DNA from: Melastoma dodecandrum
Lineage: Eukaryota; Streptophyta; Magnoliopsida; Myrtales; Melastomataceae
Assembly (NCBI GenBank): GCA_029817715.1
Contig: JARUPY010000088.1
Span: 1,674,001-1,738,000, forward strand
Direction of reading: 5' to 3'
Length of the DNA: 64,000 bases
Shown: positions 33,790-47,367 of the stretch, piece by piece
How positions within the stretch are numbered: the stretch's first letter is position 1
Layout: each line of letters opens with the position of its first letter
Translations under genes and position numbers: made by a program
The notes under the pieces: generated by a model
Database searches by the model: none
Seen by the model: only the letters and a program-made list of their open reading frames with translations
What the model was told of the DNA's origin: nothing

Positions 33790-36700
33790 ATGCCGCGACC
33801 TCCGAACCACGAGTTCCAGGAATGGTGGAACAAGCTGAAGGACCACTCCTCAGCCGACGACGATGACCGCCCAAACTCGTCCTCCTCCTCCACCGCCACC
33901 ACCACCACGCATTTCATCTCTGTCCCTCCCGATCCGTTCCCTGCCGCTGCCTCCTCTTCCTCCGATAAGCCCCGGTCTCGCTCCTCCCGCCAGACGGCCC
34001 ACCTCGTCCGTCTCAAGCTCCAATCCGTGACCTCCTTCTCCCGCTCCCTCGCGCACTCCCTATTCGCCGTCCTCCGCACCGCCTTCCACCGCATCCTCCT
34101 CCTCAACTCCTCCACAGGACGGTCCCATTCGTCCCCCTCTCGCCTCTACCGTGCCATCAAGTTCTTCCTCTTCCTTGTCATCACACTCCTTGCTTTTGAG
34201 ATCGTGGCCTACTACAAGGGGTGGCATTTCAGTCCCCCAAGGATCGGGTCCCAAGAGGTGCTTGGGTTCGTCGAGTGGTTGTATGCCGCGTGGGTCGAGC
34301 TTAGGGTGAGGTACTTGGCCCCTCTGCTCCAGTGCCTCACGAATCTGTGCATCCTGTTGTTCCTGGTGCAGTCAGTGGACCGGGTGATCCTGGTGTTGGG
34401 TTGTCTTTGGATTAAGATCAAGGGTATAAAGCCAAAGTTAGTGGTCGATGTTGAGGCCGGCGGGGAGGAAGGCTTCCCAATGGTGTTGGTGCAGATTCCC
34501 ATGTGTAATGAGAAGGAGGTAAGATAAAATGTAGGTTACGCTTGGTCCCTTGTGATATTGCAATTTGCATACTGTGGCTATTATTCTCAGTTGAATTTCA
34601 TAGATTTGACCGGAGAGATTACAGTTGCAGTGGTTAGTTGGCATGGTAAGTCTTTTCTCATGAAACTATGACCTCTGTATAGGAGCAGAAAGGCTGTTAC
34701 TATCTGGGTTATATGTGGTCTGTTGGGGAAGAGGAAGACAAGAAATAGGATATTGGAATGAATAATAGGCCACTTCCATGGTCTCCCTTGAAGTTTAGGA
34801 TTGGTGGAATTCACTGTTGGAGAACTTTGATGGGACTTTCATTGTCAATCTAATTTCACACAATCACATATGAAAGATGAGTTGAACATAGACGCCTAGT
34901 TCTGAAAGGGCATGTTAATCGAGTAATTTTCTTTGACAATTGACAAATGTCTCTGCATCATCAAGTGAATGGATTCCTGAGATGTATCTTCAGGGCTGCT
35001 CAATGAATTGAACATAAAAATCAAGTTTGTCCTTTCATATGTTACTTGTTCCCCCTAACTGCATATTTTGACGATTTCCTTGAAATTGGTACTGGTGGAA
35101 TCATATCTGAGTAAAGACTACTGCAATTACATGGAAGAATCTCTGGATTCTCTTATGTTATCCCCTTCCGATTTCGATGGTTAAGATCCCATGTCTTGCA
35201 TTCCTTCTGCTTTAGTGAGCTATGCTTAGTGCAGTTGGAAGGTGCATTCAGGTTTCATTTATTCTTTTATTTTATGTATTGGAATATGATGTGCCAAAAA
35301 TGTTTCTTCCATGACTCTTTCCAGGTTTATCAGCAATCTATTGCCGCAGTATGTATTCTTGACTGGCCAAAGGAGAGAATGCTTGTACAGGTTTTGGATG
35401 ATTCAGATGACACGGATTGTCAGCTACTTATCAAGTCTGAAGTTCAAAAGTGGCAGCAAAGAGGTGTGCAGATCATATATCGACATCGTCTCATTCGCAC
35501 AGGATACAAGGCAGGAAATCTGAAGTCTGCTATGAATTGTGACTATGTCAAAGACTATGAGTATGTGGCTATCTTTGATGCAGACTTTCAGCCTGAACCT
35601 GATTTCTTGAAAAGGACTGTCCCTTATTTCAAGGTAACCCTCAGCAGAACTACACTAGTGAAACTGTTGTTCTTGTTGATTAAATTACTATCCCATATTA
35701 CAGTCATGGTGTAACATTCTTGGTTTGCTTCTTTGCGTAGTTGAATCTAGAATTTCCTTTTGTTTTTTTTTAGAGTGGAAAAAAAATTGAAACTGTAGCA
35801 GGTTAAGAACAATCACATTGAAATGTTTTGATTTCATCTAAATTGAGAGTAAAACAATTTTCTTTTTTATCTGACCCAGCTGCCTTCTTATTCAGGGGAA
35901 TGATGACCTGGCGCTAGTCCAAGCCCGGTGGACCTTTGTAAACAAGGATGAGAACTTGCTTACAAGATTGCAGAATATAAACTTGTCTTTCCACTTTGAA
36001 GTTGAGCAGCAAGTGAATGGTATTTTTATTAATTTCTTCGGCTTCAATGGAACTGCTGGTGTTTGGAGAATCAAAGCACTGGAGGAATGTGGCGGTTGGT
36101 TGGAAAGAACAACTGTTGAGGACATGGATATAGCTGTCCGTGCCCACCTTTGTGGATGGAAGTTCATATATCTGAATGATGTCAAGGTGGAGATTTAGCT
36201 CCCTCTCTCTCCGCCTCTCTTTCTCTTGTTTATGTGAAGCATTTATCAAACTCAATGCACCACATTTTGTGCAGTGTCTTTGTGAACTTCCAGAGTCATA
36301 TGAGGCATATAAGAAACAGCAGCATCGGTGGCATTCTGGTCCCATGCAACTGTTTCGGATGTGCTTCATGGATGTCCTCCGATCAAAGGCAAGACTCTCA
36401 TCTCTGTAGGTCATGTTCTATTATTCATTTTATTTTATTTATTTTGCTGTGGTACATTTGATTCTCAAGATCAGCAGAAAGAATCGGCCTTCCGCTTTAA
36501 CTATGTTTCGTGAGAGTCTACGATTGATTATTCAATAATGTTTACATAATATTATATTGCAATGAACTTGATGTGCCCAAGTTTCACAGTTTGAAAGTAG
36601 ATGGTCAACAGCTAGACAAGGTCAATTAACCACATGTTTGTTAGAGTTACTCTTGTCGGGCATACTTTTGGCCTATGGGAAATTAGTAAACCTGTGTTTG

Positions 36701-37448
36701 CCAAAGCATAGGAAAGAAAACCCCCAAAAGTTAAACCCGAAATTATAAGTTTCTATGGCATGTGCTTTATCTTCTATGGCTCTCTAAAGAACTGATATTG
36801 TTGTTGCAGTTGAGCTTTGCGAAGAAGGCAAACCTGATTTTCCTTTTCTTCCTCCTGCGGAAGCTTATTCTTCCATTTTATTCATTCACTTTATTCTGCA
36901 TTATCCTGCCGCTCACCATGTTCATGCCAGAAGCTCAGCTACCAGCTTGGGTTGTCTGCTATGTTCCTGGGATTATGTCCATCTTGAATATTCTTCCCTC
37001 TCCTCGGTCATTTCCATTTATAGTCCCATACCTTTTGTTCGAGAATACCATGTCCGTTACCAAATTTAATGCCATGATATCCGGACTATTCCGCTTGGGG
37101 AGTTCTTATGAGTGGGTCGTGACAAAAAAGTTGGGAAGATCTTCTGAGACGGACCTCTTTGCTTTTGGTGAGAAAGAATTGGATCCGTTAGAGAGGACTT
37201 CGACCCTTCAAAGATCGACGTCAGACTCTGGGATTATAGAACTGACAAAAATGGATTCTACCAAGAAAACTGGGAAAATTAAGAGGAATCGCTTGTACCG
37301 AAAGGAACTTGCCCTTGCATTTATTCTTTTGACAGCTGCGGTGAGAAGCTTGTTGTCAGCACAAGGCATCCACTTCTACTTTCTATTATTTCAAGGTATC
37401 AGTTTTCTAGTTGTTGGGCTAGATTTGATTGGAGAGCAGGTCAGCTGA
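33790..37448 (+). CDS. CSLC: cellulose synthase-like C (xyloglucan backbone glucan synthase)
   Basis: Five exons: 33790-34518, 35325-35633, 35896-36186, 36275-36388 and 36810-37448, 693 residues as usual for CSLC. The start is the ATG giving [13 protein letters not shown], the conserved CSLC N-terminus. Membrane segments lie near residues 118-135 and 185-215, before the GT2 domain, and several hydrophobic spans follow it (from about 485). Catalytic landmarks: QVLDDSDD (about 265-272), FDADF (about 327-331), TVEDMD and QQHRWHSG (the QxxRW box). CSLC proteins make the beta-1,4-glucan backbone of xyloglucan in the Golgi membrane. The intron after exon 4 has a GC donor (AAAG|GCAAGA). Downstream, 37449 to about 37900 is probably 3' untranslated region. 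From memory the neighbourhood suggests CSLC6, but I cannot separate the paralogues. Confidence 0.96.
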
Positions 37449-39737
37449 TCTTCTCTTCAAGGATTTTACTTCCTCGCAAAACAGTTACTTGGTTACACTC
37501 ATTCCAAGGTCTTCGCTCACTATTTGTTTGGGCACCGTTTGGGAATATATTCTGCGCTCAGGTGCCTTATTCTTCAGCAACTTTTACCAGTAAAATCGCC
37601 TGCTCTGTGCTCAGTTTACTGTCCTATATATATATACTGCTTATTACTTGATCGAAGCCGTGTCTCTGTTGTGGTACTATTACAGATCAGGAAGCGTTTG
37701 TGCTAGAGGTGGCGAGAATAGAATTCATTGGTGGAGAATGTTGCCTTTTGGGTTATATTAGTTTGTCATGCTGTAAAGTTCCTCCTGGCATTGGTAGATT
37801 GAGGATAGTCGTGTCCGAATCGAACTCTACATTCTTATAATTCTTTATTATTTGTCAGTCGGCAGTTTTTTTGTGCCAGATACAACCTGAAAGGAACTGT
37901 GAAATCAGAGTGCATATTTATTCAGCTGCTGTTGCCTTGATAGTTATAGCAATCAGACATGGTCATTTGCCCTTGTTTCGTCTCCCTTGTTGCATTGCAT
38001 GTTTACTGTTTCTTTCTGACTATTCTCTTGCGAGCAAAACTGACTGGTAATGAGATCCTTCATTTATGGTTGAATGGGTTGTTCCTCGGTAAGAGATGGG
38101 GGGCCGAGTGCATGTGAATGCACTTGTTAATAATCCCTTTTGGAGTTGGGAGAGTGAAAGTAACCCTCCACCAGCCTACATGCACTTAAATCTGGTTGGT
38201 AGGCTGGGAGGGAGGGGCGAAATTCATGTTACAAGGTAAATGAGGAATGTGACAAATTCAAAAGGAAAGCCCCATTTTTTGTTTTGAGTGGTGGCTTGTG
38301 TGGGCTAGTTACTTCTTCTCGTTCACTTAAAAAAACTTCCTCTGCTTCTCTACTAAATTCGCAGTCCTCAATTCACGCCCGGCGGCAACACCACAAACTA
38401 TGATTATGTTCTATACGATCATATGGTTGGGTCATCTCTGGTTTGATTATGAGCATGGTATTATTAGAGCTTGAACATCATAATTTATTTAAAATTTTGG
38501 GAAACCGAAATGAAAAGCTTTATGGAAAAGATTGCGTGTGGGATGGGATTCAAAACTTTGTTATGCAAGTTTATCTCCAATGATTGACAAGGTTCCGCTA
38601 TACTTGGGATTTCTCTTATCAACTTAATTCAGCATAAAGTTTTGGTAAAAAAATGGTGATAACCGAACACCACCGAGGTAAAATATATGTTTATAACTTT
38701 AACTTTATATTCATTTTAATTTGTTATATAATTTTATTATAAATTATTATTTTTATATTAATTTTACCAGTCTTTTTATTTAACCGTGCGGAAGCCGACC
38801 AATACCTTAATATAGTATGACCCGTGTTCTATAATAATGGACCTCCAATTTCTCATTTTCCTATTTTCTCACCTCATCATCCACCTTATTCGTGACAGCA
38901 ATCCCAAGAGTATACATATCATAACATCAGAAATTATAGTCCAACTTCTAATCTACTTGATCTGACCATCAAAATCTTAAAATAAAATCGAGTTTTTGAT
39001 ATTATTTCTGATTTTTTATATAACAAAACTATATTATAACAAAAAATACTCAAAGTTATAAATTAATATTTTACCTTAAATAAAATAAATAGGTTACAAT
39101 TACGACGAATTCTTTGGTGAAAATTGGACCACCCTTCTTTTTTTGGCTTTGTGGTCAGGTCTTTCAAATAATCACGAATTTTCTAAGTAAAAAACATACC
39201 CAAACCATTATTGTAATTTATCATTATTTACTTTTGTTAAAAGAAAAAATTAGCAGCATCAATTTGACCGGTTTGACGTCTTCCAATGTTGGTTGGTTGG
39301 GGGGTTTACGACGCCGTTTCCTTCGTCTCACCTTCCTTCTTCCAGAAGCCCTTTTCCCTTTTCCTCCTTGTTCGCCAAGGGAAGGGAAGAAAACTCCCTC
39401 CCAAAACATAAAAACCCGAATGAATGACATCATAGCTGACGCCGAACACCAATCGACAGCCGTCGGATCACCACTTAACCCCTTCTCAGATCACGCCACG
39501 TCATAAAACAGGATTCGCTTGTTGGATGACGTGGCAGGACTCCAGCAAACCCGCGTGCCCCACTACACTCCCTCCCCCCAACTTTCATGGATTCCTCGCT
39601 TCCTTCCACTTTTTCCGGCCCTCTTCCTCTTCCTCTTCCTCTTCTTATTCTTCTTACCCAAGAAATATTCTTCCCAACTTCCCAATCCCTCGTCCACCAC
39701 CCCCCCCCTTCCCTTTGGGGCTCTGCCCAGAGTCCTC
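37449..39737. other. intergenic region between CSLC and the OXI1-type kinase
   Basis: CSLC 3' untranslated region to about 37900, then AT-rich DNA (38470-39110) without frames. 39300-39737 is pyrimidine-rich and probably the promoter and 5' leader of the kinase. No gene seen. Confidence 0.5.
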
Positions 39738-41135
39738 ATGTCTGCCCCCGAGGGGGATCCGCCGCCCGTCCCCGACATCGACCTAAGGAGGATTCGTGTC
39801 TTCGACGCTGTCGGCCGCGGCGCCAAAGGTGTCGTCTTCCTCGCTCGGGAGGTCGAGTTGGGTGAGTTCTGGGCGCTTAAGGTGATCCTGAGGGATAATA
39901 TAGAGAAGAATAAGAAGAAGAAGACGAAGAATAACAGGGGGGAGGCCAGGACCGAGGGTGAGGCTCAGGATGGTGCTGAGGACGAGTATCGAAGGGTTTG
40001 GTTCGAGCAGGAGGTCCTCAGGCAGTTTGATCACCCCCTCCTGCCGAAGCTCCGTGCGGTTTTGTCTACTGAGCTGGTGGTCGGTTACGCCATCGATTAC
40101 TGCCCCGGCCGCGATTTGAACGCGCTCAGGAGGAAGCAGACGGAGAAGATGTTCTCCGACGACATGATCAGGTCGGTGCTCTTTCGTGGGTTTTGGAATC
40201 CGATTGAGAAGGGGGTGTTAGCAGCACCAGAATCTTAGAATTCAGTTAGCTGTTTGATTGATCTCAGGTTCTACGCGGCGGAGCTGGTTTTGGTACTGGA
40301 GTATTTGCATAACTTGGGGATCGTGTACCGGGATTTGAAGCCGGAGAACGTGATGATCCAAGAGAACGGCCACATAATGCTCGTCGACTTCGACCTCTCC
40401 ACGAGATTGCCTCCCAAATCGGCCCGCGCCTCCCCGACGATCGGACCCCAGCCCGTGCAGCCGATCAAGCTCCAACCTTCGCCGAGGCGACGTCCCCAGT
40501 CCCGTCGGGTCCTCCTCCCCTGCCTCAGTCCACCCTGGGAGAAATCAAGCTCCGCGGTCCGATCAAGCCCTAATTCCGTCTTCCCGGCGGAGTCCTCCTC
40601 GAGCCCAGGCTCAGCGGAGAAGTCGAACTCGTTCGTGGGGACGGAGGAGTACGTGGCCCCGGAGGTGATCCTGGGGAAGGGTCACGACTTCTCGGTCGAC
40701 TGGTGGTCGCTGGGGGTTCTCCTCCACGAAATGCTGTACGGGGAGACACCGTTCAGGGGGAGCAACAGGAAGGAGACATTCTACAGGATACTGACGAGGA
40801 GGGCGGAGCTGGTCGGGGAGACGACGCCGCTGAGGGACCTGATCGGGAGGCTGCTGGAGAAGGACCCGAGGAGGAGGATCGGGGCCGAGGGGATCAAGGG
40901 GCACGATTTCTTCCTGGGTATGGACTGGGGAGCAGTCACGGGAATCCAACGGCCACCGTTCGTCCCCCACTTCGAAGGGGAGCGGTGGGAGCATGGGAAG
41001 GAGGTGGCGGTGGTGGTGGACGTGGAGGGCTTCGTTCAGCGAATATTCGCTGCAAAGAATAACGACGACGACGACGACGACGATGCCATTAATAATAATA
41101 ATAATAATAATAAGGATGAATTTTTGGTTTTCTAA
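39738..41135 (+). CDS. OXI1: AGC-family Ser/Thr kinase, OXI1 type (AGC VIII)
   Basis: Two exons, 39738-40171 and 40268-41135, 433 residues. Order: glycine loop GRGAKGVVF (about 21-29), ALKVIL with the ATP lysine, YCPGRDLNALRRKQ, then YRDLKPEN (catalytic Asp near 167). The metal-binding triplet is DFD (about 185-187) in place of DFG, the mark of plant AGC VIII kinases. A Ser/Pro-rich insert precedes the activation segment SNSFVGTEEYVAPE, followed by GHDFSVDWWSLGVLLHEMLY. The tail ends EFLVF, a PIF motif (FxxF) that docks PDK1. OXI1 links oxidative burst and PDK1 signalling to MAP-kinase activation. Poly-Asp and poly-Asn runs, coded by GAC and AAT microsatellites, sit just before the PIF motif. 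OXI1 versus AGC2-2 cannot be settled by eye. Confidence 0.93.
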
Positions 41136-42445
41136 GTCTTAACCAACAACCATTATCATTATTTTATTTTTATCAGGAATTATTATTATGACGATGATGA
41201 TGTTGTTGAAGGTAGTGCGTGTAAGAAGGAAGGCAATAGTGGGTTGGGTTGGGGTGATGTCATAAATGTATGGACAGTGACCTCACGAGTAGCCACAACT
41301 GTAATGCTCGTGATATTTGGGGTCAACAATTTATTCTTCAAACACCATGTGATGCTGATTTGTCGATAATGGAATAACGTGATGATTTCCAACTTGAGGA
41401 TTGGGATTGGGATTGGGATTGGGATGACGATGATGATGATGGGGTTTCTTCTGGTTACGATGTATGTGTCATGGGGTTATAGGGTTAGGGGGTGGTAGGG
41501 TTGTGAAGTTGGTGGATATTATGTGTTGGTAATTAATTTTGGGGGTTGGGAGTTCGAGGCGTAAGTGTAAGGGTAGTTAGTTTGGTTGAGATACGAGAAT
41601 ACAGGGGGTGGTTGTCTTAAAATCACGTGTGGATGGATATTCGCACTCCCAATTCTCCATGGAGTTGAAACGGGGGCCCATTACGCGATGACGCCAACTT
41701 CCTGCACACTTCTGTCAATGGCCGTAAAAAAAATTCCCTGGGAAATATGACACAAATGGCCCAGTCACACCATTCTGTTGGGGCAATGACAAGTACCGTC
41801 CGCCAGTAACTCAGGCCAAGTCAAATAAGAAAAGAACATTCCTCTGAAAGTGAAAGCTATCAATTAATGAATGCCCTTTGCCATCTGACCTACATCATGG
41901 AGAGACGTAAGCCCCAACAGAATTGGGCTTGAAAACCATCACTGCCTGTATAGCCCAGTTTGCTTCTTCAATGATAAGGCATCTCATCGGTGGAACTGAT
42001 TCAACAACAAAGTTAATGTACCTGCCTACATCAACGGCTCCTTCATGACAAGGGAAAAACAAACATTAACGAGGAATCGACTAAAAACACAAGCACAGCT
42101 ACATGCTAGAATGCATGCAAATGGTGAGAAGCTAGAGATGGATGCCAATCACCTATCTGCTTAAGGGTTGGTTACCATACCGCAAAAGGTTCTGGAATAA
42201 AGGCAGCCAGAATATCACCCCCTAATTAGCAACTGGATTATAAGCCAACAGGAGAGATTTGCACCACACCACCAGAAAGGCAAGAAAAACAGTTTATATT
42301 ACAACATTTGTTTCAAAGAAATCCAGGTTCCACATCTAAACCCAATAGTACGGACAGAATGGAAATGCTGCAAAATCTGATTTTAGTGACGGATACATAA
42401 GCATCTTAAAAAACTCGGAAGGAACTAACACTTCTCTTGGGCTGC
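41136..42445. other. region between the OXI1-type kinase and RPL32
   Basis: Kinase 3' untranslated region at the left, with an ATTGGG hexamer repeat near 41398-41425 and a GATGAT run. About 42290-42445 should be the RPL32 3' untranslated region. No gene seen. Confidence 0.5.
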
Positions 42446-44349
<1,904 letters not shown>

Positions 44350-44689
44350 TTCTCCTACTCCGTAAAAACGAAACAAAAAAATCAACGACACGGAAACCTA
44401 ATTAACCAGGCGCAGAATCGTCGCAACTGACGTCATAGCAAACACCACCGCAACAAGTACACCCAATCCGGCAGTAAATCCAGCAAACAACGCAACGTCG
44501 ACAGCATCAAACGGACCAAATTGAGGACGCAGGAACTCCAACGACGACACACCCCGATCACGAGTTCGCGAGGACTGAAAGAGAGTCGGGGGGTAGCGGT
44601 TTCGTACCTTCTGAACGGTAGCGGCGGTGAAAACCCTAGCAAATTGAGGAGACAGAGAGCCCGCCTGCTAGGCTTTCAATAAATGGGCT

Positions 44690-44700
44690 CTTATATATAC
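44690..44700 (-). promoter_or_regulatory. TATA box of RPL32
   Basis: The minus strand reads GTATATATAAG, about 340 bases before the ATG, leaving room for a leader that may contain a 5' intron. Near 44633-44640 is AAACCCTA, a telo-box typical of plant ribosomal-protein genes. Confidence 0.6.
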
Positions 44701-44730
44701 GCGGGTGTTCAGCTAACAGGCATCGGGCCT

Positions 44731-44757
44731 AGTAACACTTGGGCCTAATGGGCCAGC
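44731..44757. promoter_or_regulatory. TGGGCC/TGGGCT (site II) motifs upstream of RPL32
   Basis: CTTGGGCCTAATGGGCC gives two site II elements, bound by TCP factors and enriched with telo-boxes in promoters of plant translation genes. Confidence 0.55.
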
Positions 44758-45388
44758 CTTTATTTTCGCGACACAAACCCACGTTTTCAAGAAAAGGCGA
44801 AAAACAATTAGTTACGATGTTGTCGGGGGGGTGGGGATTCAGGATGACCCCAAGTGTATTATCATGCCGGTGCGGATGTGTAGGCCTCTCCAGAAAGGGT
44901 GGAACGTGAGAAGAAGAGACCCCCGTCACCCCCCACCCCCCCAAAAAAATTGTGTCCGTCCGGCTCTATTATTCTCTCCTTTTGTCCAAATCCACCAAGG
45001 ATGTGGTCTTTACTTCCCCTCGAAACCAACGAAACCCCCCTTTTCCTTTGTTCGCTTGGTCGGACAAACCTAAACCCTTGTTATACATTCACCACGAGGC
45101 TCTCCACAATGTACGGTGGTCCGTCGTTGCTTCTGTGTTCCCTGTTTTGGTATGGACTGCAAAGCCAAATCTTATAAAAAAAAATAACACTTTGGGGAAA
45201 CAAAGCTGTAAGCGACGATTATTACGTTTTGAATGTTAGGTTGTCGACGTTTTATGGTAATATTGGCAGTGGGGGGGTGGGGGATTTTTCTTTCTTCCTT
45301 TGCTTTCACGCGGTAATAAAACCCACCTTCCCCCACCCCAAAACCCAAACAGCACACACACACTCGTCATTTCCTCTTTTCCACTCCC
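44758..45388. other. intergenic region between divergent RPL32 and the DOMON-b561 gene
   Basis: Shared upstream region of two divergent genes. C-rich runs near 44920-44945 and G-rich runs near 45271-45282. No gene seen; the open frames at 44899-45239 have low-complexity composition. Confidence 0.45.
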
Positions 45389-47367
45389 ATGGCGTCCCCC
45401 GGTCATCACCTCCTCCTCCTCGCCCTGATCTCCTCCCTCTCGACCATCCCCTCCGCCCTCTCACAGTCTTGCAGCGCCGCCAGGTCACTACCTTTCGCCA
45501 ACGCCATCTCCCTATACTCCAACTGCGTCGACCTCTCCACCCTCGGCGCATCCCTCCACTACACCTACGACCCCACCAACTCTACCCTCTCCCTCTCCTT
45601 CGTTGCCACCTCGCCTTCCTCCTCCGGATGGATCTCCTGGGCTCTTAACCCCAACCCCAACCCTGCCGAGGCCGGCATGATTGGCGCACAGGCTGTCATC
45701 GCCTTCAAGGACGGGACGGGTGCCGTCGTCGCCAAGACCTATAATGTGACCGCGTATGGGTCGGTGACGGAGTCCCCGATCTCGTACGAGACGTGGGATC
45801 GGACCGCGGAGGTGGCCACCGGAGGAATCATGAGGCTGTCCGCCAAGTTTAAGGTCGGGGCAGACGCGGTGGCCAAGGGGCTGAATCAGGTGTGGCAGGT
45901 CGGCGGGAGCGTCGCGGACGGGGTTCCGCAGATGCATGAACTTAAGGAGGGGAATAAGAACGCCAAGGGGGTGTTGGATGTCGTCAGCGGCACCACCACC
46001 AGCGGCGGAAGTGGCGAAGGGGCGAGGACCAAGAGGAAGAACGTGAGCCCATCTCGAAACCCCTCTCTTGCTACGATTTTGCTTGGTTGATCTAATCTGG
46101 CCTTTGAACATTCCTGGGTTCGCCCAAAGTTTTCGACTTTGTGATTGTTTCTGTCTCTTCTTTTTCTGGGCTTTGATCTTGTCGGAGTCTTTTTCCTTTT
46201 GTTGTGCTTTTCTTTGATTATCTTTCTTCATGGGGAAGATCTGAAGATATAGAAGGTAGAGTTGTCTGAAGAAAATCACTGAGTTGCTGATGGTTTAGGG
46301 GGATTGCTTCTCTCTGTCTTTGTGTGTAATTTGTTCGAGTGTTTCGGCCGTTTGATCGAATTCGCGTGCTTGTTTTTCAGATTCATGGGATTCTGAACGC
46401 GGTGAGCTGGGGAATCATGTTCCCTTTCGGGATCATCATAGCTAGATACTTGAGGACTTTCCCTTCTGCCGATCCAGCGTGGTTCTATCTTCACGTTTTC
46501 TGCCAATTCTCTGCTTACGTCATCGGGGTTGCCGGATGGGCAACAGGACTGAAGCTAGGAGCGGAATCGAAGGGAATCGTATACTACTATCATCGCAATA
46601 TTGGGATCGTGGTCTTTGCTCTGGCAACCTTGCAGGTGAAACTTCTCTTCAAACTCTTATTTGCTTCCAGTATCTGGTCACAAGCACTAGCCCTTTGTCG
46701 AATTTCTTTGGCATCTATGTTTTCTTTGTCTACGTAATAGAATCACAAGTTTACATCAGCTGTGTCGTGTCGTGTCGATGATAACCATTTTTTCTTCATG
46801 TTCTGAATTCGGGTTTCTCTTTCTGAGATCGTATCGAGTCTAGAATGCATCGGCAATGTGAATCCCTCCGGACTCTGCCCATACTCTTGAGATCCGTCCA
46901 TATGCAGTTCCAAAAGATTTCTGTTGGCATGATTTGCAAGTTGGCGTAGAAAAGCTCGATTTTGTAGTCATCCAATAGTGGGTCAGTCCTGCAATATCTG
47001 CTTACTGATAGAAAGATTCTTTTTCATCTATTTTCGTGTGTCTATGCTTTGCTTTGTCGACCAGATATTTGCGCTGCTGCTACGACCCAAGAAGGACCAC
47101 AAGTACCGATTTTACTGGAACGTCTACCACCACGGCCTCGGGTACCTGATCGTTGTCTTGGGAATCGTCAACGTATTCAAGGGCATAAACATTCTCCAAC
47201 CCGACAACAAGTGGAAGCACGGGTACATCATCGCCATCGCCGTGCTGGGTGGGGTTGCGGTCCTGCTCGAGCTGGTCACCTGGGCGGTCGTCCTGAGGAG
47301 GAAGTCGAGCAAATCCACCAAGCCTTACGGGGACCACAGCAACGGACAAGCGAGGCGGCCTTTGTAG
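45389..47367 (+). CDS. DOMON domain plus cytochrome b561 membrane protein
   Basis: Three exons, 45389-46042, 46381-46635 and 47065-47367, 403 residues, the usual length. A signal peptide (residues 1-26, rich in Leu/Ser) is followed by [20 protein letters not shown] and an extracellular DOMON domain (about 45-200). Exon 2 starts the b561 core with [17 protein letters not shown]. Conserved histidines occur in IHG, FYLHVF, YYHRN and YHHGLGY, the haem ligands of the transmembrane domain. About five helices follow, then a basic tail rich in Lys, Ser and Arg. Family members (At3g25290, At4g12980 type) are thought to move electrons across the plasma membrane, probably using ascorbate. The intact ORF and clean splice sites support a working gene. 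Confidence 0.94.

Noticed and set aside
33362..33838. Plus-strand 158-codon frame overlapping the CSLC upstream region
   Set aside because: Shadow of the PPR fragment on the other strand and of the pyrimidine-rich leader. CSLC itself starts at 33790 in a different phase.
39519..39737. Upstream extension of the OXI1-type frame to 39519
   Set aside because: Continuous frame but a Pro/Ser/Phe run unlike any AGC kinase; the ATG at 39738 is followed by a normal kinase N-terminus.
45229..46279. Large open frames antisense to the DOMON-b561 exon (45512-46279 minus) and a second plus frame (45229-45648)
   Set aside because: Shadows of GC-rich exon 1; the chosen frame alone gives a signal peptide, DOMON domain and in-frame exons.
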